DNA from: Alterisphingorhabdus sp038748365
GTDB taxonomy: Bacteria > Pseudomonadota > Alphaproteobacteria > Sphingomonadales > Sphingomonadaceae
Direction: 5' to 3'
Length of the DNA stretch: 64,000 nucleotides
Assembly: GCA_038748365.1 (NCBI GenBank)
Contig: JBCDIZ010000001.1
Location: forward strand, 434,001-498,000
Part shown: in pieces, positions 27,226-37,130 of the stretch
How the letters are laid out: each line of letters opens with the position of its first letter
Position numbering within the stretch: position 1 is the first letter of the stretch
Notes under the pieces: generated by a model
Told to the model about the DNA's origin: nothing
The model's database searches: none
The model's input: only the letters and a program-made list of their open reading frames with translations
Made by a program: the position numbers and the translations under genes

Positions 27226-28072
27226 AGTTGAGCGTATGGCTGGCAAGTGTCCAATAGTCTGGGAAGCGCGCTTCTAAAAAGCGCTGCGCCGCATCGCGCG
27301 TGGCTCTATCGGCATAAACGGCAAAGCAGGTAGCGCCCGAGCCGGACATGCGGACCAGTTCCGCATCGGTATCGCCCAAAGCATCCAATATCCCGGCAAT
27401 CTCAGGGCAGATTGCAACCGCAGATGGCGTCAGGTCATTGCGCATCTCTTGCTGCAATGCTGTCAGAGAACGCGCTTCCGGTAATGCTCCCTTATCGATA
27501 CCATCCCAACCCTTAAAGATCGCCGGAGTCGACACCGCTTGCTTGGGATTCACCAGCAATATCGGCGTATTATCGGGCAATATGGGCGCACTGAACGTTA
27601 TGACGTCACCCACGCCCTGTGCTTCGCAATAGCGACTATAGACGCAGACCGGGACATCTGCACCCAGCGCCAATCCGAGTTTCGCGAGACGTTCCAGTGA
27701 CCAGTCCAGCCCCCAAAGGCGATTGAGCAGTCGCAGGGCGGCCGCCGCATCTGCGGAGCCACCGCCAATGCCTGAAGCTATGGGCAAGTTCTTTTCCAGA
27801 ACGATATGCGCCTTCCCAGCACAGCCTGCATGCTTTGCCAACAGCCGCGCGGCGCGCAGGACAAGATTATCCTCATCCACCGCCAGTTCATTGGCAAAAG
27901 GCCCGATAATCTCGAATGACAGCGCATCCGCCGCTTGCACGGTTAGGCGATCACCATGACCCAAAAAGCAGAACAGCGTTTCCAGATCATGATAGCCGTC
28001 ATCACGCCGCCGCCTAACATGCAGCGCGAGGTTTAATTTCGCCGGTGCTATCTGGCTAAGCTCAGATGGCAT
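27215..28072 (-). CDS. ispE: 4-diphosphocytidyl-2-C-methyl-D-erythritol kinase
   Basis: GHMP kinase of the non-mevalonate isoprenoid pathway. With the ATG at 28072 it has 285 residues: PAKLNLALHV with the catalytic lysine near residue 11, the ATP loop LPIASGIGGGSADAAAALRL near 95 and MSGSGATCFAVY near 245. The stop of the ETF oxidoreductase and this start share a base (TGATG), so the pair is coupled. An upstream start at 28162 would add 30 residues unlike the family. Confidence 0.95.
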   Translation of the reverse strand: MPSELSQIAPAKLNLALHVRRRRDDGYHDLETLFCFLGHGDRLTVQAADALSFEIIGPFANELAVDEDNLVLRAARLLAKHAGCAGKAHIVLEKNLPIASGIGGGSADAAAALRLLNRLWGLDWSLERLAKLGLALGADVPVCVYSRYCEAQGVGDVITFSAPILPDNTPILLVNPKQAVSTPAIFKGWDGIDKGALPEARSLTALQQEMRNDLTPSAVAICPEIAGILDALGDTDAELVRMSGSGATCFAVYADRATRDAAQRFLEARFPDYWTLASHTLNYDF

Positions 28073-29727
28073 CACATATTGGGATAGTTGGGCCCACCCC
28101 CGCCTTCGGGCGTTACCCAGTTGATATTCTGGGTAGGGTCCTTGATGTCGCAGGTTTTGCAATGGACGCAGTTCTGCGCATTGATCTGGAACCGTTTCGA
28201 GCCATCATCCTCATCGACCACTTCATAGACACCCGCCGGGCAGTAACGCTGTGCCGGTTCATCATAGAGCGGCAAATTATGCGCAATTGGGATATCGGCA
28301 TCTTTCAGCGTCAGATGGACTGGCTGATCTTCCTCGTGATTGGTGTTGGAGAGGAAGACAGAAGATAGACGATCAAAACTGATAACATTATCCGGCTTGG
28401 GATATTCAATCTCATGCGCATGTTCCTGGCGCACCAGATAGGTGTGATCGGGCTTGTGGCCCATGGTGAACGGCATTTTGATGCCCAGATGCTCGGCCCA
28501 CATGGTGACCCCGGCAAAGAGTGATCCGACAGCATCGCCAAATTTCTTTACCAGCGGCACGACATTGCGCACCTTGCTGAGCTCGGTCTTGACCCAACTA
28601 TTCTCAAACGCTTCGCTATATGCGGTCAGTTCATCGCTGCTGCGCTGTTGGAGTATCGCTCCAAAAGCCGCTTCTGCCGCCATCATGCCTGATTTCATGG
28701 CGGTATGCGTGCCCTTGATCCGCGGCACATTGAGGAAGCCGGCGGAACACCCAATCAACGCACCGCCGGGGAAAGTCAGTTTGGGAATGGATTGCAGGCC
28801 GCCATCATTGATTGCACGGGCACCATAGGAAATACGCTTGCCGCCTTCGAGGATAGCACGGATTTCCGGATGGGTTTTCCAGCGCTGCATTTCTTCAAAC
28901 GGCCTTAGATGCGGGTTTTTATAGTTGAGCCAAGTCACAAAGCCGAGTGCCACCTGACCATCGGCCTGATGATAAAGGAAGCCGCCGCCATTGGAGCCTT
29001 CGCTGAGCGGCCAGCCTTGTGAGTGGATCACGCGGCCCGGCACATGCTTTTCAGCCGGAATATCCCAAAGTTCCTTAATACCCAGGCCATAAACCTGCGG
29101 CTCGCTATCAGCGTCCAAGGCGTAATGCTTTTTGAGAATCTTTGTAAGATGTCCGCGCACACCCTCTGCAAAGAAAGTATATTTTGCGTGCAACTCAAGG
29201 CCGGGCTCATAATCAGGCTTTTTGCTGCCATCACGGGCAATGCCCATATCGCCAGTGGCGACGCCTTTGACTGAACCATCCTCATTGTAGAGAATTTCCG
29301 CAGCAGCAAAACCAGGGAAAATCTCGACGCCCAACTCTTCCGCCTGTTCCGCCAGCCAGCGGCACAGATTGCCAAGCGAGCCGGTATAGGTGCCCTTATT
29401 GTTCATGAACGAGGGTAGCAGGAAGTGCGGAATTTCATATTTCTTGGTCTGGGTCAGAATCCAGTGCTGATTATCCGTCACTGGTGTCTGCGCCATCGGG
29501 CAGTCTTTTTCGCGCCAATCGGGGATCAGCTCATCGAGCGAGCGCGGGTCGATCACAGCACCGGACAGGATATGCGCGCCGATTTCCGAGCCTTTTTCCA
29601 ATATGCAAACATCGATGTCATTGTCTGCTTCAGCGGCAAGCTGTTTCAACCGGATCGCCGCCGACAGCCCCGCAGGGCCGCCACCAACAATCACCACGTC
29701 ATAAGGCATGGATTCCCGTTCGCTCAT
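28072..29727 (-). CDS. Electron transfer flavoprotein-ubiquinone oxidoreductase
   Basis: Passes electrons from ETF to ubiquinone at the inner membrane. The 551-residue protein has an N-terminal FAD loop VVIVGGGPAGLSAAIRL, LEKGSEIGAHILSG, GFLNVPRIKGTHTAMKSG near 355, and a C-terminal 4Fe-4S site with CPAGVYE and NCVHCKTCDIKDP. The chosen ATG at 29727 has AGGAG five bases upstream; a start 39 codons earlier lacks this. It is followed by ispE with a one-base overlap. ETF subunit genes are not in the window. Confidence 0.95.
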   Translation of the reverse strand: MSERESMPYDVVIVGGGPAGLSAAIRLKQLAAEADNDIDVCILEKGSEIGAHILSGAVIDPRSLDELIPDWREKDCPMAQTPVTDNQHWILTQTKKYEIPHFLLPSFMNNKGTYTGSLGNLCRWLAEQAEELGVEIFPGFAAAEILYNEDGSVKGVATGDMGIARDGSKKPDYEPGLELHAKYTFFAEGVRGHLTKILKKHYALDADSEPQVYGLGIKELWDIPAEKHVPGRVIHSQGWPLSEGSNGGGFLYHQADGQVALGFVTWLNYKNPHLRPFEEMQRWKTHPEIRAILEGGKRISYGARAINDGGLQSIPKLTFPGGALIGCSAGFLNVPRIKGTHTAMKSGMMAAEAAFGAILQQRSSDELTAYSEAFENSWVKTELSKVRNVVPLVKKFGDAVGSLFAGVTMWAEHLGIKMPFTMGHKPDHTYLVRQEHAHEIEYPKPDNVISFDRLSSVFLSNTNHEEDQPVHLTLKDADIPIAHNLPLYDEPAQRYCPAGVYEVVDEDDGSKRFQINAQNCVHCKTCDIKDPTQNINWVTPEGGGGPNYPNM

Positions 29728-29917
29728 ATGTACTCCTGTTCGCCGTCTCTCCTCGGCGATAATCATAGACCATATATGTGGTGCGCATTTACGCTCAATG
29801 CAATTGCGCTCAATCCAGTAATCCGATAGCGAAAAGCGGCGCATTGACCAAGGGGCTTGTCATTTGCCCTACGGCATCGCAGCCTCGAAGCAGAAAGAAA
29901 CCGGTTCAAACAGCAAA

Positions 29918-30703
29918 ATGAGCGACAATTCTGCCTCCAATCCTCCTGATGCAATGTCTACAGAGACGCTGAAAAGCTATTGGGAGTGGTGGCAGGAGCT
30001 GGGTGTTGATCAGGATTACGCTGAAACACCGCAAGGCTGGCTGGAGACAAAAGCTGCATCTGAGCCTCCAAAACACGCACCTTCGCAATTACGACCTGTC
30101 ACAAAACCAGCCCCCAAAAGTGAAGAAGAGCCGCCAGTAAGTCCTGTCATTGCATTGCCAGATACGCTAGAAGATTTACTGCAATGGTGGCCGGATAGCG
30201 ATGCGCTCAAAACGGCGACTGGTATCGGCGCGCGCATCCCTCCAACCGTGCAACAAAAACCGAAACTACTTATCATCAGCGACATGCCCGATGAAGATGA
30301 TGGCGAAACCCTGTTCTCCGGCAAGGCAGGGATTATGCTTGATGCAATATTGCATGCCATTGGAATCTCTCGGAATCATTGCGCTTTTGTGACTATATTG
30401 CCGCAATATTGCGTCGATGCTGACGCAGAACTCACCACAAGACCGTTCTGGCGCAAACTGGTCGCACATCAGATTACATTGCTACAGCCAGAATATGTGA
30501 TGCTATGCAGCAAGACCGCAAATATGGCTGTGACCGAAAAGGACCTTGCTGAAAATCGCAGGTCTTTACGTTTTATTAACCATAGCAGCGGCAATATTCC
30601 GGCAAGCGCCAGCTTCCACCCGCGTTCATTGGCCAAAACACCGGCCATGAAGGCATCAGCATGGAGAGACTGGCTCAGGCTGAAGGGATTGATGAATGGG
30701 TAA
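29918..30703 (+). CDS. Divergent uracil-DNA glycosylase-like protein
   Basis: A 261-residue protein. The first ~100 residues hold a tryptophan-rich helix (TLKSYWEWWQEL) and a proline-rich linker; the rest follows a family 4/5 UDG pattern: LLIISDMPDEDDGE in place of GEAPG, LFSGKAGIMLDAIL, and FHPRSLAKTPAMKASAW near the C-terminus in place of the HPS motif. The four iron-sulfur cysteines of family 4 are not present in recognisable spacing, so activity is uncertain. The last 8 bp overlap the lytic transglycosylase gene. The track-like longer form starts at TTG 29864; I prefer ATG 29918. Confidence 0.65.
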   Translation: MSDNSASNPPDAMSTETLKSYWEWWQELGVDQDYAETPQGWLETKAASEPPKHAPSQLRPVTKPAPKSEEEPPVSPVIALPDTLEDLLQWWPDSDALKTATGIGARIPPTVQQKPKLLIISDMPDEDDGETLFSGKAGIMLDAILHAIGISRNHCAFVTILPQYCVDADAELTTRPFWRKLVAHQITLLQPEYVMLCSKTANMAVTEKDLAENRRSLRFINHSSGNIPASASFHPRSLAKTPAMKASAWRDWLRLKGLMNG

Positions 30704-32474
30704 ATCGCTGATGGGATTAGGTCTGGCCGCTTTTATGGTTTTGCCTGCCTCCTCCGCCTTAGCTGCCGGTCCTGCAACGACCAGCTTTGATTATTTTGCT
30801 GAACATAGCCAAGCGCAGGATAGCGCGAACATCTTGTCCCGTTCTGAACGCGAACGCGCCCGCGATTTCTTTGCCGCGTTGGACCGTAAAGATTGGAAAC
30901 GTGCGCAGGAACTTACCGATGCAGCCGAAGATGATCTGCTTTCGCCAATTTTCCGCGCCGAGCTTTACCTGGCCGCGAATTCACCACGCGTAGAGCGCGA
31001 GCCACTAACCCGTCTACTACGTGATGCACCGTATATTCCCCAAGCTAATCAGCTGGGTCGCCTCGCCAAGCGTCGCGGTGCAACTGACATCAATCTCTAT
31101 GATGCGCGCCGTAACCTTTCTTATCGCAAAGGCCCACCTGTTCGCGGCAAACCACGCTCGCTAAAAGGCGGCAACAGTCTGCATGCGCATCATGCCGGTG
31201 CTATTCTCGACGCTATCAAGGACAGTGATCCTGATCGGGCCATGCGCTATTTTGAGTCGGTTGATGATGGCATTGATGATGCCAGTCGCACTGAGTGGCT
31301 GCAACGCATCTCTTGGTCCTATTATATTGAAAATGAACCCCAAAAGGCGCTGGATATTTCGTCACAGGCTATCACAGGTTCTGGCCCATGGCTCGCCGAC
31401 AGTCATTGGGTACACGGCCTCGCGGCATGGCGTCTGAAGGATTATGCGCGGGCGGAACATTCTTTCCACCGCGCCGGTACATATGCCAGCAATCCCGAAC
31501 TGAAGAGTGCAGGCTATTATTGGGCATCGCGCGCGGCAATGCGTTCTGGGCAACCTGCGAAGGTAGAGGCCGCACTGCGCGCAGCGGCACAGCAGAAAGA
31601 TGCGCTTTACAGCCTATTGGCACGCGAGGCTCTGGGCATGCCGCTGGCCAGCCAGACCGTCACCACCGACCTGACCTCGGACGAACGCAAGGCACTGCAA
31701 CGCAGCCCCAATGCAAAAATGGCGCTCGCTCTTTCCAGCCTGGGTCGCGACAGCTTGGCCGATGAGCTTATCCGCCATGAAGCGCGCCGCGCCAATGGTC
31801 TGGACCATGACATATTGGTCAAAATCGCCGGACAAATGGCGATGCCGCGCCTGCAGGCCTGGCTCGGCCATTATGCGCCTGATAATGCCACGCCGACCGA
31901 TCTCGCCAATTTCCCTGCACCATCATGGACCCCAGTCAATGGTTGGAAGGTCGATCCGGCGCTGGTTTATGCGCATGTCTGGCAGGAATCAGCATTCCGC
32001 ACCAATGCGGTCAGCCCGGCCAATGCCCGCGGCCTGATGCAATTACGCCCCGGCACCGCCAAGGATATGGCGCGCGCCTATAGTCTCGACGTCTCCACCG
32101 CTGACCTCAACAAGCCGGAGGTCAATCTCGCACTGGGTCAGCTTTATCTGGAGACCCTCAGTAAGCGCACCGAAACACAGGGTCTGCTGCCCAAAGTGAT
32201 GGCGGCCTATAATGCCGGCATGGTTCCCGTTGGTCGCTGGAACGATACAATTCAGGATCAGGACGACCCCCTGCTCTATATCGAATCCATTCCCTATTAT
32301 GAAACCCGTGCCTATGTCGGCATCGTGCTGCGCAATTACTGGAAATATGAAGCCCAGGCCGGCATTGCCTCCAAAAGCGCCTATGGCATGGCGCAAGGAC
32401 TATGGCCGCGCTTCCCTAACCGCAATGGCAGCGAGTTGGTGCGGCTAAGTAAGGTACATAGCGGTGGCGATTGA
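30696..32474 (+). CDS. Soluble-type lytic murein transglycosylase
   Basis: Cleaves peptidoglycan between MurNAc and GlcNAc in the periplasm. The 592-residue protein has a signal peptide (MGKSLMGLGLAAFMVLPASS), a long helical repeat region (about 50-400) like the Slt70 ring, and a C-terminal SLT domain with catalytic E431 in VWQESAF, then SPANARGLMQLRPGTA and YNAGMVPVGRW. It overlaps the upstream gene by 8 bp and the downstream moaB-like gene by 11 bp. Confidence 0.93.
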   Translation: MGKSLMGLGLAAFMVLPASSALAAGPATTSFDYFAEHSQAQDSANILSRSERERARDFFAALDRKDWKRAQELTDAAEDDLLSPIFRAELYLAANSPRVEREPLTRLLRDAPYIPQANQLGRLAKRRGATDINLYDARRNLSYRKGPPVRGKPRSLKGGNSLHAHHAGAILDAIKDSDPDRAMRYFESVDDGIDDASRTEWLQRISWSYYIENEPQKALDISSQAITGSGPWLADSHWVHGLAAWRLKDYARAEHSFHRAGTYASNPELKSAGYYWASRAAMRSGQPAKVEAALRAAAQQKDALYSLLAREALGMPLASQTVTTDLTSDERKALQRSPNAKMALALSSLGRDSLADELIRHEARRANGLDHDILVKIAGQMAMPRLQAWLGHYAPDNATPTDLANFPAPSWTPVNGWKVDPALVYAHVWQESAFRTNAVSPANARGLMQLRPGTAKDMARAYSLDVSTADLNKPEVNLALGQLYLETLSKRTETQGLLPKVMAAYNAGMVPVGRWNDTIQDQDDPLLYIESIPYYETRAYVGIVLRNYWKYEAQAGIASKSAYGMAQGLWPRFPNRNGSELVRLSKVHSGGD

Positions 32475-32991
32475 CGAGAGCCGCACATTTATCCCGATCA
32501 ATGTCGCGCTGTTGACCATTTCTGATACGCGCACTCCCGACACCGACAGTTCAGGTGACATATTGGCCGAGCGTGTCAAAGCGGCTGGCCATCATCTGCA
32601 AGCCCGCGCCATTGAGAAGGACGACAAGCAAAAGCTGGTCGCGCGGCTGCTGAACTGGATTGATGACCGCGAAATTGATGCAATTATCAGCACGGGTGGC
32701 ACTGGCCTGACCGGTCGCGATGTAACCCCTGAAGCGCTGGAGCAGGTCAAAGAGAAGGATATCCCTGGCTTTGGCGAACTGTTCCGCTGGCTGAGCTATG
32801 AGAATATCGGCACCTCGACCATCCAGTCGCGCGCCTGTGCGGTGTTGGCGCGAGGTACCTATATCTTTGCCCTGCCGGGTTCTAATGGCGCGGTTAAAGA
32901 TGGCTGGGATGGTATTTTGCAATATCAGTTAGATAGTCGCTACCGACCCTGCAACTTCGTTGAACTGATGCCCAGATTGATGGAGAAATAG
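32464..32991 (+). CDS. moaB: Molybdenum cofactor protein MoaB/MogA family
   Basis: A 175-residue protein of the MoaB/Mog fold that adenylates or binds molybdopterin. Family motifs: VALLTISDTRT near residue 15, ISTGGTGLTGRDVTPEA near 75 and LPGSNGAVKDGWD near 140. The start is GTG at 32464, overlapping the transglycosylase by 11 bp. No other molybdenum cofactor gene lies in the window; moaC and moeA, which often sit between trpC and lexA in relatives, are absent there. Confidence 0.93.
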   Translation: MAIDESRTFIPINVALLTISDTRTPDTDSSGDILAERVKAAGHHLQARAIEKDDKQKLVARLLNWIDDREIDAIISTGGTGLTGRDVTPEALEQVKEKDIPGFGELFRWLSYENIGTSTIQSRACAVLARGTYIFALPGSNGAVKDGWDGILQYQLDSRYRPCNFVELMPRLMEK

Positions 32992-33047
32992 CAACAGGAG
33001 TAGCATTTGTTCTTGTTTTGTTTCCCTTTCCGTTCTATCCATTGGGC

Positions 33048-34208
33048 ATGGCGAAGGCTGCCCCCAATTTCTCCCCCATAAGCGCTTCAGAAACAGGTGA
33101 AGGCACAGTTGCGCCCGGACCAGATGCCAACCGACATGTGTATAAAGGCCGAGGTGCGGCCAGCAATATCGCCTCATCCCGTTTTGACGACAAACAAGCG
33201 GAAATGGATGGCGACTGGCGCGATGAGCAGGAACAGATTGACGGCAAACAACCGCGCCCGCGCACCCAAGTGCATGTCGAAAAGCCGCGCACTATAATCA
33301 CCCGCAACAAATCGCCCGATATCCCCTTTGATCGCTCGATCAACGCCTATCGCGGTTGTGAGCATGGCTGCATCTATTGCTATGCCCGCCCGACACACGC
33401 CTATCACAACCTGTCGCCTGGGCTGGATTTTGAAACCCAGCTTTTTGCCAAGCCCAATGCGGCTGATCTGTTGCTGAGCGAGCTTGCGAAACCCGGCTAT
33501 ACCGTGCAGCCGCTGGCGATCGGCACCAATACCGATCCCTATCAGCCGATTGAAGGCCGCTATCGCATTACCCGCTCAATACTGCAGGTCTGTCTGGATA
33601 CGCTGCATCCCATTGGCATCACCACCAAGTCCAATCGTATCACTGATGATATCGACCTGCTGACGAAATTGGCACGCAGACAGCTTACCGCTGTGGCCAT
33701 CTCCATAACCACGCTGGATGGCAAGACCGCACGGATCATGGAGCCACGCGCGCCCTCCCCATACAAGCGTCTGGATGCAGTACGGCGGCTATCGGCGGCG
33801 GGTATCTTCACCAACATCAATATCGCCCCGATCATCCCGGCGATCACCGATCACGAACTGGAGGCTATCGCTATGGAAGCGGCCAAGGCCGGGGCCAAAG
33901 GCATTGCCGCCATCCCGGTCCGCCTGCCGCATGAGGTTGCACCCTTATTCGAAGAATGGCTCGACGCCCATTATCCTGACCGCGCCAAAAAAGTGATGAG
34001 CATAATCAAATCGCTCCGAGGCGGCCGCAAAAATGACCCACGCTTCTTCAATCGCTTTCGCGGACAGGGACCATGGGCGGAACTACTGGCCACACGCATG
34101 ACAGCGCTGCGTTACAAATATGGCATGAACAAAACCCGCTACGCTCTCCGCACCGACCTGTTTACGCCCCCACGACATCATGGCGCGCAAGGAGATTTTG
34201 GGTTTTAA
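33048..34208 (+). CDS. PA0069 family radical SAM protein (SplB-like)
   Basis: A 386-residue radical SAM protein with the iron-sulfur motif CEHGCIYCYARP near residue 112, followed by IGTNTDPYQPIE and TKSNRITDD typical of the spore-photoproduct-lyase-like group. The N-terminal part (HVYKGRGAASNIASSRF) and C-terminal RFFNRFRGQGPWAELLATR match the PA0069 family, whose reaction is unknown. The ATG at 33048 is preferred over TTG at 33018. Its stop region overlaps the convergent hypothetical gene by 4 bp. Confidence 0.9.
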   Translation: MAKAAPNFSPISASETGEGTVAPGPDANRHVYKGRGAASNIASSRFDDKQAEMDGDWRDEQEQIDGKQPRPRTQVHVEKPRTIITRNKSPDIPFDRSINAYRGCEHGCIYCYARPTHAYHNLSPGLDFETQLFAKPNAADLLLSELAKPGYTVQPLAIGTNTDPYQPIEGRYRITRSILQVCLDTLHPIGITTKSNRITDDIDLLTKLARRQLTAVAISITTLDGKTARIMEPRAPSPYKRLDAVRRLSAAGIFTNINIAPIIPAITDHELEAIAMEAAKAGAKGIAAIPVRLPHEVAPLFEEWLDAHYPDRAKKVMSIIKSLRGGRKNDPRFFNRFRGQGPWAELLATRMTALRYKYGMNKTRYALRTDLFTPPRHHGAQGDFGF

Positions 34209-34735
34209 TCGGACACGAGCCTGTCCAGCCACTTGCTTGCTCTCCTGGAAACAGACTTGCGTGTCTCCGCTGAAAGGCGTTTCAGATGCGGGATAAGCCA
34301 TTGCCGAAGTTCATCATTCGATTGGGACCATTTTCCTAAAGTTTCCATGCTATTATTCAGCACTATCCAGTCCTGATGAGTGGCAAGATTGCGCTGCATA
34401 ATAGCCTGCGCCTTAGCATGTTGCGATGCCGACATATCTTCGCGCAAACAATCAAAAAGCTGAGCCAATGTCCATTGCGCTGAGGCTTGATCGAGTTCGC
34501 CAATTTCCTCCAAAAAGCGATCAATATAAGGGACAAGCAGATTATGTCGCTCCTTCTCAACCCGTTTCATGGCATTGGAAGTCCGCAATCTGACGACTTC
34601 ATCGCTACTTTTGTAGCAACCAAACAGCTCGTCAAAACGGTTCGGTGCGACGAGAACGTGCTCGACGACCTCTATGGTTCTGCCCAATGAATTGGGATGC
34701 CCACCTGTGAGCATATCCTCAAAGGCTTCGGACAA
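34205..34735 (-). CDS. Hypothetical protein, possibly helical-repeat
   Basis: A 176-residue, all-helical-looking protein with no signal or membrane segment. VVEHVLVAPNRFDELFGCY, VVRLRTSNAMKRV and LVPYIDRFLEEIGEL resemble HEAT-like helix pairs, so protein binding is possible; no catalytic motif is visible. The likely start is TTG at 34735 (MSEAFEDML), 3 bp after the acyl-CoA synthetase stop; ATG at 34714 is the alternative. It is convergent with the radical SAM gene, overlapping it by 4 bp. Confidence 0.7.
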   Translation of the reverse strand: MSEAFEDMLTGGHPNSLGRTIEVVEHVLVAPNRFDELFGCYKSSDEVVRLRTSNAMKRVEKERHNLLVPYIDRFLEEIGELDQASAQWTLAQLFDCLREDMSASQHAKAQAIMQRNLATHQDWIVLNNSMETLGKWSQSNDELRQWLIPHLKRLSAETRKSVSRRASKWLDRLVSD

Positions 34736-34738
34736 CAG

Positions 34739-36349
34739 CTAGCCCTCAACCGTCGAGAGCACATGGCCCTTGAACTGCTCACGCAACGCGGTTTTCAGGA
34801 TCTTGCCAGTCGCGGTGTGCGGCAGTTCATCGACGAAGACCACATCATCGGGCATCCACCATTTGGCGATTTTGTCCGAGAGATAGCCTTTAATCGCATC
34901 AGGCTCCAGCGTCGCGCCGTCATTGGGAACAACGATCAGCAATGGCCGCTCGTCCCATTTCGGATGCGGCAGGCCGATGGCCGCAGCTTCGGCCACGCCA
35001 TCCATGCCCACAGCGGCATTTTCCAGTTCGACCGAGCTAATCCACTCGCCGCCAGACTTGATGACATCCTTGGAGCGGTCGGTAATCTGCATCACATTGT
35101 CCGGATGAATCACGGCGACATCGCCAGTATCGAACCAGCCATCCTCGGTGAGCGAATGCTGCTCGGCCTTGAAATAACGCTTCACCACCCAGGGCCCGCG
35201 AATTTGCAGCCTTCCGCTGGACTCACCATCACGCGGCAGGACATTATCCTCATCATCAACCACGCGTAGCTCGACACCAAAAGGCACCCTGCCCTGTTTG
35301 GTGACAATATCGAGCTGCTCATCCAGGCTAAGCTCACCCCAGCCCGGCGAAGGCGCACCCATGGTGCCGATGGGCGAGGTCTCGGTCATGCCCCAAGCGT
35401 GATTGACGCGGCAGCCCATTTCCATGATTCGCTCGCACATGGCGCGCGGTGCTGCCGACCCGCCAATGGTCACCACCTGCAAATGCTCAGGTTGTTCGCC
35501 GGTCGCATCCATATGCTGGAACATAGCGAGCCACACAGTCGGCACTCCGGCACTGTGCGTCACCTTTTCACGGTTCATTAGCATGGTAAGGATCGCCGGA
35601 TCATTCACCGCAGAATATACAAGTTTGACCCCGGTAACCGCACAGGCAAAAGGCAGTCCCCAAGCCGCAGCGTGGAACATCGGTACCACCGGCAAGGCAA
35701 CCGAAGCAGGCGACAGATCAAACACCGCCGGCTGAACCTCGGTCAGCGCGTGGATCATGGTCGAGCGATGCTCATAAAGCACGCCCTTGGGATTCCCGGT
35801 GGTACCACTGGTATAGCAGAGCATACACGGATCACGCTCATCGCCGGTTGCCCAGGCAAAGTCATCATCCTGGGTGTCCAGCAGCGCCTCAAAACCCTGC
35901 ACATCGGACCCGGCAGGTGGATCATAACAGACATAATGCTCAATGGTGGTCCATTTGTCCTTCATCTTGTCGATGATCGGCTGGAACATCGCATCATAGA
36001 GCAGCACCTTATCCTCGGCATGGTTCATGATATATTCGAGCTGATCCTCGAACAGCCGCGGATTGACGGTGTGGATCACCCCGCCCATGCCAATCGCGCC
36101 ATACCAACTCACCAAGTGGCGGCTATGGTTCATCGCCAAAGTAGCTACACGGTCACTTTTCTTAAGGCCCATGGCAGTCAGCGCCTTGGCCAGACGCCGC
36201 GCATCGCGAACCACCTCACCCCAGCTGCTACGCGTCTCGCTGCCATCGACCCAATAGGATATGATCTCCCTGTCGCCATGCTCACGCTCGGCATGGTCGA
36301 GCAAATGCATCACCCGCAAATCAAAATCCTGCATCGCACCCAGCATCAT
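34739..36349 (-). CDS. Fatty-acid CoA ligase (AMP-binding enzyme)
   Basis: Activates a carboxylic acid with ATP and CoA. In the 536-residue protein motif A6/P-loop is YTSGTTGNPKGVLYEHRS near residue 178; WGMTETSP near 320, WFDTGDVAVI near 405 and DRSKDVIKSGGEWISSVELE near 425 follow, and the C-terminal lysine lies in TATGKILKTALR. It is most like medium/long-chain acyl-CoA synthetases. Start ATG at 36349 or 36334. A TetR gene lies 154 bp upstream on the same strand, but its operators are on its far side. Confidence 0.9.
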   Translation of the reverse strand: MMLGAMQDFDLRVMHLLDHAEREHGDREIISYWVDGSETRSSWGEVVRDARRLAKALTAMGLKKSDRVATLAMNHSRHLVSWYGAIGMGGVIHTVNPRLFEDQLEYIMNHAEDKVLLYDAMFQPIIDKMKDKWTTIEHYVCYDPPAGSDVQGFEALLDTQDDDFAWATGDERDPCMLCYTSGTTGNPKGVLYEHRSTMIHALTEVQPAVFDLSPASVALPVVPMFHAAAWGLPFACAVTGVKLVYSAVNDPAILTMLMNREKVTHSAGVPTVWLAMFQHMDATGEQPEHLQVVTIGGSAAPRAMCERIMEMGCRVNHAWGMTETSPIGTMGAPSPGWGELSLDEQLDIVTKQGRVPFGVELRVVDDEDNVLPRDGESSGRLQIRGPWVVKRYFKAEQHSLTEDGWFDTGDVAVIHPDNVMQITDRSKDVIKSGGEWISSVELENAAVGMDGVAEAAAIGLPHPKWDERPLLIVVPNDGATLEPDAIKGYLSDKIAKWWMPDDVVFVDELPHTATGKILKTALREQFKGHVLSTVEG

Positions 36350-36503
36350 CGTCTCCTTAGATTATGTTGTGATTTTGAGCTGCACTGTATCGCTTATCCA
36401 GCGTTGTGCAAGCCATGGCTGTCACGGTAACTTCATCGCAGGTTGAAAAGAAAATACCACCTTATAGAGGCGATCCAACGCGTTGAGGTCAATGGGATAG
36501 AGC

Positions 36504-37082
36504 TCAAGCATCCGGCTCCAGCATAGCTGCGACAGCTTTGGCCCATTCAGCTGAAAGTCGCTCATTGGATATCTCAAACACATCTTTTGTGACGCAATAT
36601 CCTTCCAGCATAGGCAGGAGGACCATGACTGCGCGCTCAATTTTTGAGGCCTCGATTTCAGGTGGCACAATGGAGGCAAATGCGGTCCGATAGAATTCGG
36701 CAAGCCGTGCATAATAGGCATTGAGCACTTTTTTCAAATCCGGTGAACGCACCGATTCTGCCCATAATTCTTTAAAGATAGAAGCGCAGGCATCGAACTC
36801 CGGATAATGCAAAGCCTCCATAAAAAGCGCTTTGAGCTTCTCAACCAGAGGTTGATGGGCGGCCGAAAGTGGTCGGTCGAGCTTGGCCTCATAAGGCTCC
36901 AGAAACTTTAGCAACAACGCCAGCATAAGGTCATCGCGTGTCGGATAATGATATTGCAGATTGCCCAAGCTGATTCCTGCTTGAGCAGCAACCCGTCGCA
37001 TGGTCATCCCGGCATTGCCCACCTCCAGCAATAGCGTCTGTGCAGCTTCCAGAATGATAGTTTTTCGGTCCGCTATAACCAC
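36504..37082 (-). CDS. TetR family transcriptional regulator
   Basis: A 192-residue repressor with an N-terminal helix-turn-helix (MTMRRVAAQAGISLGNLQYH, about 26-45) followed by YPTRDDLMLALL, typical of TetR. The C-terminal ligand domain is unassigned. The start is GTG at 37082. It is divergent from the oxidoreductase at 37202, and the shared 119-bp gap contains two matching palindromes (37139-37156 and 37174-37187), so it very probably controls both itself and that gene. Confidence 0.92.
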   Translation of the reverse strand: MVIADRKTIILEAAQTLLLEVGNAGMTMRRVAAQAGISLGNLQYHYPTRDDLMLALLLKFLEPYEAKLDRPLSAAHQPLVEKLKALFMEALHYPEFDACASIFKELWAESVRSPDLKKVLNAYYARLAEFYRTAFASIVPPEIEASKIERAVMVLLPMLEGYCVTKDVFEISNERLSAEWAKAVAAMLEPDA

Positions 37083-37130
37083 ATCCTGCTCCTCGGTTTC
37101 GATATTGATAGCATTGCTGATCTAAACGCC

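Noticed and set aside
35672..36430. 252-codon plus-strand frame over the acyl-CoA synthetase
   Set aside because: It is antisense to a complete AMP-binding enzyme and rich in histidine, arginine and isoleucine as expected of a reverse-frame shadow.
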